DNA from: CAWGCA01 sp963820955
GTDB lineage: Bacteria; Pseudomonadota; Gammaproteobacteria; Chromatiales; Chromatiaceae
DNA: 64,000 nucleotides
NCBI GenBank assembly: GCA_963820955.1
Contig: CAWGCA010000034.1
Coordinates: 35,829-99,828 of the forward strand
Direction: 5' to 3'
In this document: positions 52,917 through 61,190 of the stretch, in pieces
How the letters are laid out: each line of letters opens with the position of its first letter
Position numbering within the stretch: position 1 is the first letter of the stretch
Notes under the pieces: generated by a model
Seen by the model: only the letters and a program-made list of their open reading frames with translations
What the model was told of the DNA's origin: nothing
Databases searched by the model: none
Position numbers and translations under genes: made by a program

Positions 52917-55681
52917 ATGGCATCCCGATCCTGAGATCCTCACCCCGAGCAATCCGATTCACCCTGAATGGCGGACCATAGCCGCCTCCCCCGGCGAATC
53001 CATGCTCCAGGCGGCCCAGCGATGCGGCCGGAAGATCCCGCACCTCTGCTATCAGGAAGGACTGCGGGCCGACGGCAACTGCCGAGCCTGCGTGGTGGAG
53101 ATCGAGGGCGAACGGGCATTGGCCCCGTCCTGCTGTCGGTTCCCGGCCGACGGCATGCTGGTCGACAGGCCGCGCGAACGTCCCCGGCAGGCCCAGAAAA
53201 TGGTACTGGAGCTGCTGCGAACCGATATGCCGGAGAGCCGACATACAGCCTGAACAGTGAACTGGATCACTGGTAGCCCAGCCTGGGTCTGCCAAAACCC
53301 CGTTTTCCCGCCCGGCGTCCACCCGCCGTCTGATCATTCTCACCCGGCCATCTCGGTCGACCTGGACGCCTGCATCCAGTGCACCCGCTGCCTGCGCGCC
53401 TGTCGCGAGATTCAGGACAACGACGTCATCGGTTATGCCGGCCGTGGCGATAAGCCGCGCATCGTATTCGATCTGGAAGATGCCATGGGCGAATCCAGTT
53501 GCGTGGCCTGCGGCGAATGCGTGCAGGCCTGCCCAACCGGCGCCCTGATGCCGGCCAATGGCGTCGGCCTGCACGCCGTGGATAACCAGGTGGACTCCGT
53601 CTGCCCCTATTGCGGCGTCGGCTGTCAGATGACCTATCACATCGCCGACAATCGGATCCTGTTTGTCGAAGGCCGGGACGGCCGGCCAACAACAGCCGAC
53701 TCTGCGTCAAGGGGCGATACGGTTTCGACTATGTACAGCCACCGCCAGCGACTGACCAAGCCCACTGATCCGCCGCGAAGACGCCCCCAAACGGGCCGGG
53801 ATGGACATGGATTACGACAATCCGCTGCGCGATTTCCGCGAGGCCAGCTGGCAAGAGGCGCTGGACAGCGCCGCCGGATGGACTCGCCGGCATTCGGGAT
53901 ACAACAGGGCCCTCGGCCCTCGCCGGCTTTGGTTCAGCCAAGGGCTCCAACGAAGAGGCCTACCTGTTCCAGAAGCTGGTCCGCACCGGCTTTGGCAGCA
54001 ACAACGTCGATCACTGCACCCGGCTCTGCCATGCCTCTTCGGTGGCGGCCCTGCTTGCAGATGATCGGTTCCGGCGCCGTCTCCAATCCGGTGGCGGATG
54101 TCATGAGGCCGAGGTGATCATGGTCATCGGCTCCAACCCCACCGAGAACCACCCGGTGGCCGCCACCTTTTCTCAAGAATGCGGTGAATGCGCCGGCAAG
54201 ACCCTGATCGTCATGGATCCCCGCCGTACGCAGATCGCGAACCATGCCGACCATGTATTGCAGATTCAAGCCCGACACCGATGTCGCGATGCTCAATGCC
54301 ATCATGCAGGCGGTGATGCAGCAGGGCCTGGTGGACGAGGATTTCATCGCCGAGCGAACCAGGGCTACCGGAATTAAAGCGCACCTGCGGCCTATTACAC
54401 CCGAGGCGATGTCGGCGATGTGCGGCATCGACGCAGACACCCTCCATGAGGTGGCCCGGGTGTACGCGGCGTCCCCAGCGCTCAATGATCTTCTGGGGAA
54501 TGGGCGTATCTCAACATGTCCATGGAACAGACAACGCCCGCTGCCTGATCTATCTGGCCCTGATGACCGGCCAGATCGGCCGACCCGGCACCGGCCTTCA
54601 CCCCTTACGGGGGCAAAACAATGTCCAGGGGGCGTCCGACGTCGGCCTGATCCCCATGGTATTGCCGGACTACCAACCAGTGGACGACCCCAAGGCACGT
54701 ACACGCTTCGAAGCCCTGTGGGGCCAGACAGCTGGATCCAGTCCGGGGCTGACCGTGGTGGAGATCATGCACGCCATCCACGACGGCGGGATCCGCGGCA
54801 TGTACATCATGGGCGAGAACCCGGCCATGTCGGATCCCAACCTGAACCATGCGCGCAAGGCCCTGGCGAGACTGGACCACCTGGTGGTGCAGGACATCTT
54901 CATGACCGAGACCGCCTACTATGCCGACGTCATCCTTCCCGCATCCGCCTTCCCTGAGAAGACCGGGAGCTTTACCAACACCGACCGCCGGGTGCAGCTG
55001 GGACGCCAGGCCCTGGACCCTCCCGGCGAAGCCCGCCAGGACCTGGCCATCATCAGGAGATGGCAAGGCGAATGGGGCTGGACTGGCACTACCGCCAGGC
55101 CAGTGATGTATTCGCCGAGATGCGCCAGGCCATGCCCAGCATCAGCGGGCATCACCTGGGAACGGCTGGAACGGACGGGCTCAGTCACCTACCCCTGTCA
55201 CAACCCGGGCGATCCGGGTCAATCGATCCTTTTCACCGAGGCGTTTCCGACCCCCTCCGGCCGTGCCAAGTTCACCCCCTCGCCCTTCATCAACGCGGAT
55301 GAGTTACCCGACGACGACTACCCCTGGGTGCTTATCACCGGCCGCCAGCTGGAGCACTGGCATACCGGCGCCATGACCCGGCGTTCACGAGTGCTCGACC
55401 ACATCGAGCCCTTACCGGTCGCCATGCTTCACCCGGACGAGCTTGCCAGGATTGGAATTCGGCCCGGTGAGCCGGTTCGCATCGGTTCCCGGCGCGGCGA
55501 GGTAACGGCCTATGCCCGCGCGGACCCCGGCCTGCAGCGGGGACAGGTGTTTCTCCCCTTCTGTTACCGGGAAGCAGCCGCCAATCTGCTGACCAATGCG
55601 GCGCTGGATCCGGCTGCCAAAATACCGGAGTTTAAATTCTGCGCCGTCATGGTGGAGCCAGGCGCACTGGATCTCGGCTGA
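52917..55681 (+). pseudogene. formate dehydrogenase alpha subunit with many frameshifts
   Basis: A coding remnant of an FdsA/FdhA-type molybdo- or tungsto-enzyme spread over three frames. An excellent AGGAGGT precedes ATG 52917. In order: 2Fe-2S domain (GRKIPHLCYQEGLRADGNCRAC), ferredoxin-like clusters (CIQCTRCLRACREIQDNDV, CVACGECVQACPTG), CPYCGVGCQMTYH, the cofactor domain with RLCHASS (Cys ligand of the metal), IMVIGSNPT, MIFWGMGVSQHVHGTDNA, ENPAMSDPNLNHA, and the C-terminal RQLEHWHTGAMTRRS. At least a dozen single-base indels occur, often in compensating pairs. The amino-acid sequence is otherwise well conserved. Recent inactivation or poor base accuracy are both possible. Confidence 0.75.
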
Positions 55682-55923
55682 CATGCCCCGCTTCCTGGTC
55701 GCCCTCGATATTCAGCCTTGGCGGCATGCCAAGAAGTGTCGTCGCCGCTGCTTGAAAAATCATTGGAACAGAGGGGACACTGAGCATAACGAGAAGCCCA
55801 AACGGTCGCCCGCTTGACGTTCGAGGTGTTCCAGCTCATACCCCCGGGCCGATCCAAACTGGCCGAAAAGATGAATATCTGTCATATTTGCCGGTGGAGT
55901 AACAGACCAAGGGTGAAAAACGT

Positions 55924-56331
55924 ATGCCGAAAGTTACCTGGAGTGACAACTACAGTATCAATGTCGCGGAGATCGACGCACAGCATCAAAAGATTCTCGA
56001 GCTGGTCAACGATCTTCACAGTGCTGTGGAATCCTGCATAGATAAAGAGGAACTTCGGGAAAAGCTGAGCGCCTTGGTCGAATTCACGGACCACCACTTC
56101 TCCACCGAAGACCGGCTGATGAAGAAACACGGCTATCCAGGATTCAAGGGACACCACCGGGAACACAGGCAGTTGATCGGGCATCTCAAGGAACTGGTAA
56201 AGGCGGTATCCAAGGGAAAAAGACCCACCTTCTACTCCGACTACGATGTGTCCACCGACTGGGCCCTCACCCACATCAGGGATTATGACAGCGGCCTGGG
56301 CGTTTTTCTCAACAGCAAGGGTGTCTACTGA
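55924..56331 (+). CDS. bacteriohemerythrin
   Basis: 135 residues. The di-iron ligands are in place: His21 (AEIDAQHQ), His57/Glu62 (TDHHFSTEDRLM), His77 and His81 (GHHREHRQ), His117 and Asp122 (HIRDYDSGLG). A four-helix cytoplasmic oxygen carrier or sensor, common in microaerophiles. No signal peptide. It stands alone after the formate dehydrogenase locus; the 242 bp upstream hold no supported gene. Confidence 0.93.
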   Translation: MPKVTWSDNYSINVAEIDAQHQKILELVNDLHSAVESCIDKEELREKLSALVEFTDHHFSTEDRLMKKHGYPGFKGHHREHRQLIGHLKELVKAVSKGKRPTFYSDYDVSTDWALTHIRDYDSGLGVFLNSKGVY

Positions 56332-56427
56332 CGCCTTCCGCAAAGATTCAAGCCAGCGTTTTTAAATTGCTGCGGTTCCTGCATTTGATGCAATCGAACG
56401 TCGGCTGCACACTGCTGCGAGATACCA

Positions 56428-57372
56428 ATGAATAAATTTATTTTCACCTTTTCATTTCTGTTGTCTCTCACCTCCAGCGGGCTGTTTGCGGGTACGATAG
56501 TGCGTGACCACCCGGCAGGACAGATAAGCCCGCACGTGTGGGTGATAGAGGGGCCACTCGGCTTCCCCTCTGTCGAGAATCAGGGCTTCATGAACAACCC
56601 GGCCTTCGTAGTGACCGACCAGGGCGTGGTGGTCATAGATCCCGGTTCCAGTGTTCAGGCGGGGCGAATGGTCTTGAAGCAGATCCGAAAGGTTACAGAC
56701 AAGCCGGTAACTCATGTCCTTGATACCCACGTACATGGTGATCATTGGCTGGGAAATCAGGCCATCGTCGAGGCGTTTCCCAAGGTGAAACTAATCGCCC
56801 ATCCCAAAATGATAAAAAACGCCCATGAGTTTGCGGCTGAAAGCTGGCTCAAGGTGATGGAGGAGTCCACCAACGGCTTTACCTCTGGAACCCAGGCCGT
56901 TATTCCCCAGATCAGCATAAAGGATGCGGCAACCCTCGAGGTCGGAGGAATCAATTTTCGTATTTATGCACCCGAGGCGGCGCACAGCGGTACCGACATC
57001 ATGATCGAAGTGGTGGAAGACAAGGTGCTGTTCCTTGGGGACAATGTAACCTATCAACGGATACCGCGTTTGAACGACGCCACCTTCAGCGGCAACATCA
57101 ATGCATGCGATGTCGCGCTGCAGGTCGGGGCAGAAATATTCGTTCCCGGACACGGCCCGGTCGGCGGCAGGGAGGTGGTCGAGGCCTATGGCCAATATCT
57201 AGCAACCATCTATCGTCTGGCCGCTCAATACTACGAAGAGGAGTTGCATGACTACGAGATGAAACCCAAGATCGTCGCGGCCCTTAGCCCCTACGAAAAA
57301 TGGGTTAATTTCAATGACCAGATCGGCAGGCATATCAGCCTTGCGATTCTGGAGTACGAAAGTTCACTCTAA
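56428..57372 (+). CDS. secreted metallo-beta-lactamase-fold hydrolase
   Basis: 314 residues with signal peptide (FTFSFLLSLTSSGLFA). Zinc motif HVHGDH at 101-106, AAHSGTD (~186), FLGDNV and the PGHGP loop define an MBL hydrolase. The type is close to SoxH or the quinoprotein-relay metallohydrolases. The substrate is unknown. Single gene after the hemerythrin. Confidence 0.85.
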   Translation: MNKFIFTFSFLLSLTSSGLFAGTIVRDHPAGQISPHVWVIEGPLGFPSVENQGFMNNPAFVVTDQGVVVIDPGSSVQAGRMVLKQIRKVTDKPVTHVLDTHVHGDHWLGNQAIVEAFPKVKLIAHPKMIKNAHEFAAESWLKVMEESTNGFTSGTQAVIPQISIKDAATLEVGGINFRIYAPEAAHSGTDIMIEVVEDKVLFLGDNVTYQRIPRLNDATFSGNINACDVALQVGAEIFVPGHGPVGGREVVEAYGQYLATIYRLAAQYYEEELHDYEMKPKIVAALSPYEKWVNFNDQIGRHISLAILEYESSL

Positions 57373-57405
57373 TCTCAGCCGCTCATTTAACGGGAATGGC
57401 ACTTT

Positions 57406-57481
57406 GTAGGGTGCGCGCCCCGCCCACCATGAGCAATCCACGTAAGTATTCTTTCACGCAGGTGCGCACGGCACACCCTAC
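57406..57481. repeat. palindromic repeat with GTAGGGTG ends
   Basis: 76-bp segment with inverted ends (GTAGGGTGCGC and its mirror ending GCACACCCTAC). Short GTAGGGTGCGCAC-type palindromes are dispersed in many proteobacterial genomes. It separates the hydrolase and rubredoxin genes, which are convergent. Confidence 0.65.
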
Positions 57482-57542
57482 TATCAACCCTGGCGACAGG
57501 TTTAGGGGTAGTGCTCAGCAGCTCTAATCCGGGTCGACCCTC

Positions 57543-57707
57543 TCAGATTTCCTCCATCTCGAAATCCTCTTTACCAGCCCCGCAATCTGGGCAGGACCAG
57601 TCAGCAGGGACATCCTCCCAGGCCGTTCCGGCGGCGATGCCGTCTCCCGGTATCCCCTTCTCCTGGTCATAGACAAAGCCACAGACAATGCATTTCCACT
57701 TTTTCAT
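57543..57707 (-). CDS. rubredoxin
   Basis: 54 residues. MKKWKCIVCGFVYDQEKG opens the protein; the four iron-binding cysteines are C6, C9, C39 and C42 (CIVC and CPDC), with the usual YDQEKG and W-E-D-V-P-A-D-W-S pattern. A one-iron electron carrier of the cytoplasm, often serving oxygen-scavenging or alkane-type enzymes. It is shorter than most automatic gene finders require. The partner enzyme is not adjacent. Confidence 0.95.
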   Translation of the reverse strand: MKKWKCIVCGFVYDQEKGIPGDGIAAGTAWEDVPADWSCPDCGAGKEDFEMEEI

Positions 57708-58048
57708 GATTTTTCCTCAGTGCGGGATGTTGTATCTCGAGTTCAATGGTCCATTCCAGAGGCACCCCATGGTGCCCGGTAATGGATCGAACAATCACAG
57801 CCACAGATGGTGGCGCAGGCCCGGAGATTCAACTCCCCATCTTGAAATAGTGTCTACTCGGAGCAAGGGGCTATTGAAACGGTTTTGTTTTTGAGACATG
57901 GCATGTCAAATACATCGGGATCCCCCCCACGGCCAAAAAAGGACGGGGAGAATTGAAATCGATGGGTTGGCCCGTCTAATCCGTCTGCCTTTAGAGCTGT
58001 TGTAGAAGGTCGTAACATCTCCCTGCTACAAGGGGACAGCACCAACCA
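57708..58048. other. non-coding gap upstream of rubredoxin
   Basis: With 58049-58251 it makes a 544-bp gap between rubredoxin and leuA. I see no gene. The part nearest 57707 should hold the rubredoxin promoter; the rest merges into the GC-rich palindrome cluster. Confidence 0.5.
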
Positions 58049-58114
58049 CTCCCCCCCCTGCAAGGGGGGAGATTGGGAGGGGGGTCCCAACCTTCCCCCT
58101 GAACAGGGGGAAGG
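58049..58114. repeat. cluster of GC-rich palindromes downstream of leuA
   Basis: Two hairpins: CT-C8 against G6-AG around TGCAA (58049-58071), and a perfect 10-bp stem CCTTCCCCCT/AGGGGGAAGG with loop GAAC (58091-58114). A third, ACTCCC/GGGAGT, lies near 58175. They follow the leuA stop on the minus strand and could act as transcript ends, but no U-run is present. They look like decayed dispersed repeats. Confidence 0.6.
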
Positions 58115-58251
58115 AGAAAATCCGCCCGCTTCTCGACGCCTTCCTGGGGAAACACCAACCAGCCACTCCCCTCTGGAGGGAGTTCTCGTGATGCCCTCCT
58201 TCAAGTAAAGGGATTCAGTAGAACGTATCCGCTGAGATATCCACTGAAATC

Positions 58252-59919
58252 TCAGGCCGCCTGTTCCCGATGCAACTGGGCGCGGTTCAGCGCGGAGAGT
58301 ACCGCCTTTAGCGATGCGCTCACGGTATCGTGGTCAAACGAGGCTGCCGCTACGCGGGTGCCGTCGATATTGAGCTGAACATAGGCAATGGCTTCCGCGT
58401 CCGTCCCCTCACCGATGGCGTGCTCACTGTAGTCGATGACATTCAGATGCTGACCCCTGTGACGCACCCAGGCATCCACAAAGGCGGAAATCGCCCCTTC
58501 ACCCGTTCCCCGCAGCAGCTGTTTAACGCCGGAATCCAAAACATTCGCCTCGATCACGTCGTTGCCGTCCCTATCAAGCCGGTAGCCGAGCAGCTGCAAC
58601 GGCGCCTGGTCAGTGACAAAGTGTTCCACGAACAGGCTATGAATACTTGCGCTGTCAATCTCCCCGGCCTTCTTTTCACTGGCCTGCTGGACGATCTGGG
58701 CCAGTTCCACCTGAATCCAGCGTGGCAGGACAAGCCCATAGTCCCGTTCCAGAACGAATGCGATACCGCCTTTACCGGACTGGCTGTTGACTCGAATCAC
58801 CGCCTGGTAATCACGCCCAAGGTCCTTGGGATCGATGGGCAGATAAGCCACCTGCCAGGGCTCATGCGGCTGCTGAAGGTGCAGGCATTTGCGGATGGCA
58901 TCCTGGTGACTGCCAGAAAAGGCGGTGTAGACCAGATCACCTACCCAGGGATGTCTCGGATGCACGGCAATACCAGTGCACTCGGTCACCACCTGGATGA
59001 TCTCGTCGGGGTTGGATAGATCGAGTTCCGGGTCCACACCCTGACTGTAAAGGTTCATCGCCATGGTGACTATGTCCATATTGCCCGTTCGCTCACCGTT
59101 TCCAAGCAGGGTACCTTCCACTCGATCGGCGCCGGCCAACAGCGCCATTTCGGCGGCGCCGACGGCGCAACCCCGATCGTTATGGGTGTGCACCGACAAG
59201 ACGATACTGTCGCGGTGGCTTATATGGGTGGCGAAATACTCGACCTGGTCCGCGAACAGATTTGGAGTGGCAACCTCCACCGTAGCCGGCAGATTGATAA
59301 TACAGGGGTGTTCCGGGCTCGGCCGCCAGACGTCCAGCACTGCTTCGCAGATCTCCACCGCGTAATCCATTTCGGTGCTGGTGAAGCTTTCCGGGGAATA
59401 CTGGAATACCCACTCGGTCTCGGGATGCTTGGCCGCTTCCCGCCGCAACAACTCGGCGCCGCGGCGTGCAATCGCAGTGATACCCTCCCGCCCCTTGCCG
59501 AACACGCGCTCGCGCTGCACGGTGGAGGTGGAATTGTAGACATGGACGATGGCACGCCGGACACCTCGCAGTGCTTCGAAGGTCCGGATGATCAGATCCT
59601 CGCGGGCCTGCACCAGCGCCTGCACCGTCACATCCTCGGGAATCTGATCCTGCTCGATCAGCCAACGCACGAAGTCGTAGTCCGGCTGGCTGGCCGACGG
59701 AAACCCTATCTCGATCTCCTTGAACCCCAGCCTGACCAGCAGTGCCCAGAGTCGCCGCTTCTGACCGACACTCATCGGTTCGATCAGTGCCTGGTTGCCA
59801 TCACGCAAATCAACGCTGGCCCAGCGGGGGGCCTTATTGACACTCCGATTCGGCCACTGCCGGTGGCGCAGCGCAACCGCAGGGGCTGGTCGGTATCTGG
59901 TGTGGTCGAATGGCTTCAC
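58252..59919 (-). CDS. leuA: 2-isopropylmalate synthase, long (LeuA2) type
   Basis: 555 residues. First step of leucine synthesis: condenses 2-oxoisovalerate with acetyl-CoA. VDLRDGNQALIEPM, the metal-binding region LSVHTHNDRGCAVG, EGTLLGNGERTGN and the C-terminal LeuA allosteric domain (LGYRLDRDGNDVIEA...SVSASLKAVLSALN) are complete. The length and DLRDGNQA motif place it in the type 2 group, longer than the E. coli enzyme. Divergent from an Lrp/AsnC-type regulator, which may control it. Confidence 0.95.
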   Translation of the reverse strand: MKPFDHTRYRPAPAVALRHRQWPNRSVNKAPRWASVDLRDGNQALIEPMSVGQKRRLWALLVRLGFKEIEIGFPSASQPDYDFVRWLIEQDQIPEDVTVQALVQAREDLIIRTFEALRGVRRAIVHVYNSTSTVQRERVFGKGREGITAIARRGAELLRREAAKHPETEWVFQYSPESFTSTEMDYAVEICEAVLDVWRPSPEHPCIINLPATVEVATPNLFADQVEYFATHISHRDSIVLSVHTHNDRGCAVGAAEMALLAGADRVEGTLLGNGERTGNMDIVTMAMNLYSQGVDPELDLSNPDEIIQVVTECTGIAVHPRHPWVGDLVYTAFSGSHQDAIRKCLHLQQPHEPWQVAYLPIDPKDLGRDYQAVIRVNSQSGKGGIAFVLERDYGLVLPRWIQVELAQIVQQASEKKAGEIDSASIHSLFVEHFVTDQAPLQLLGYRLDRDGNDVIEANVLDSGVKQLLRGTGEGAISAFVDAWVRHRGQHLNVIDYSEHAIGEGTDAEAIAYVQLNIDGTRVAAASFDHDTVSASLKAVLSALNRAQLHREQAA

Positions 59920-60024
59920 GGCTCTGGTTCCTCGTAGGCTGAATAAGTCCCGTCTGCTGTGGTGCTTGGCCTTCCCTTCGGATAAAGGGCATGACCCCGC
60001 CAGTCCTCGTGAGACCGGCTTTTA

Positions 60025-60198
60025 CGGTCCAGGTCGAGTTAACCGGGACCGGTAATCGCCCGGGGTAACGGGCTGTGGTAAAGATTAGGCCAAATCAGAG
60101 GAAAGATGTTTGCGTTTTTAACCTTAATTTAGACTAAATATTTTATTTAATTGCTATATAATCCAATTAACCGGCAATATATTTCGTTTACATGATAT
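60025..60198. promoter_or_regulatory. divergent control region of leuA and Lrp/AsnC gene
   Basis: An inverted repeat CGGTCC/GGACCG (60025-60051) lies in the leuA leader, and an AT-rich stretch (60110-60195) next to the regulator start probably holds promoters in both directions. No leucine-rich leader peptide could be found, so an attenuator is not claimed. Confidence 0.45.
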
Positions 60199-60675
60199 AT
60201 GGCACAATTAATTTCTATCGATCGCTATGATCGCCGAATCCTGGAACTGTTGCAGAAGGACGGGCGCATCAGCAACCAGCAACTGGCCGAGCGCATCGGC
60301 CTTTCTCAATCCCCCTGTCTGCGCCGGGTGCGCGCCCTGGAGGAGGCCGGGCTGATTAGCGGTTACCGGGCCATGCTGGATGCAAAGAAACTGGGCTTGA
60401 GCCTGCTTGCCCTGATTCACATCTCCATGGACCGTCACACCCCGGAGCGCTTCGCGAACTTCGACGCAGAGGTCAAGGCCCTGCCGGAGGTCATGGAATG
60501 CCTGCTGATCACTGGCCAGGAGGCGGACTACCAGCTCAAGGTGATCGTGCGCGATATGGATGCCTATCAGTCTCTGTTACTCAACAAGATCACCCGCATC
60601 AAAGGGGTTACCGGAGTCCACTCTAGCTTTGTTCTGCGCCAGGTGGTCGCAAGGACTGCTATACCCCTGCCCTGA
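60199..60675 (+). CDS. Lrp/AsnC-family transcriptional regulator
   Basis: 158 residues. The N-terminal HTH (LELLQKDGRISNQQLAERIG, LSQSPCLRRVRALEEAG) and the C-terminal RAM ligand domain (LLALIHISMDRHT, GQEADYQLKVIVRDMDAYQSLL) are typical. An amino acid, probably a branched-chain one, is the expected effector because leuA is divergent beside it. The specific regulon is inferred from position only. Confidence 0.92.
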   Translation: MAQLISIDRYDRRILELLQKDGRISNQQLAERIGLSQSPCLRRVRALEEAGLISGYRAMLDAKKLGLSLLALIHISMDRHTPERFANFDAEVKALPEVMECLLITGQEADYQLKVIVRDMDAYQSLLLNKITRIKGVTGVHSSFVLRQVVARTAIPLP

Positions 60676-60921
60676 GTCGCGTCCTCCGCCCAACGCGACG
60701 GTGAACGAACAGGTCACGATTCAAAAAAAATCACCTCGTTCACAATTTGCGGTTCAACCAATGCTTCACCGGACAGAACAGAGAAATAATGTGATATAGA
60801 GCACGGATTTTTAAAGTCACCTGGCATATAAGCCTCAAGTTTCGCAGGCATCAGTCGTTGACGGTTTTACAGTTCCCATAAAGTACCCGACAACCTGAAG
60901 CCTCCTGAGCAGTACAGTACG

Positions 60922-61125
60922 ATGAAAAAATCAATCCTAGAAGATTTCTGCCCTTCCTGTATCCACGAACTGGTGCACGGTGTTGCCTGCGACTGGCAGC
61001 CTGGTGAATGTCCTTATACCCAACTCGCCAGAAAAGATGCCTATAAGCATAACGGCGAGCATGTCTTCCATGGAGAGTGGCTCGCGCTCTCCGGCGAATA
61101 CGACGCCGTCCGCAGCGAAAACTGA
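60922..61125 (+). CDS. small cysteine-containing protein of unknown function
   Basis: 67 residues starting MKKSILEDFCPSCIHELVHG. Cysteines at 10, 13, 23 and 30 (CPSC...C...C) plus several His could bind zinc or an iron-sulfur cluster. No family recognised. Only a weak ribosome binding site. It lies in the gap between the Lrp-type regulator and the convergent hypF. The Cys spacing supports a real gene, but it might be a chance ORF. Confidence 0.5.
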   Translation: MKKSILEDFCPSCIHELVHGVACDWQPGECPYTQLARKDAYKHNGEHVFHGEWLALSGEYDAVRSEN

Positions 61126-61190
61126 GCCACTGAATCGACACCCCGGTCGATCCATCGATACTGGGCAGGCCGTTATGGTTTGCCCGGCAA

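Noticed and set aside
55682..55820. Possible small formate dehydrogenase accessory (fdsD/fdhD) after the alpha subunit
   Set aside because: The frame of about 45 residues shows no family motif, and no Cys pattern of FdhD was found.
59940..60198. Leucine attenuator leader before leuA
   Set aside because: No short leader frame with clustered Leu codons could be found; only a weak 6-bp inverted repeat is present.
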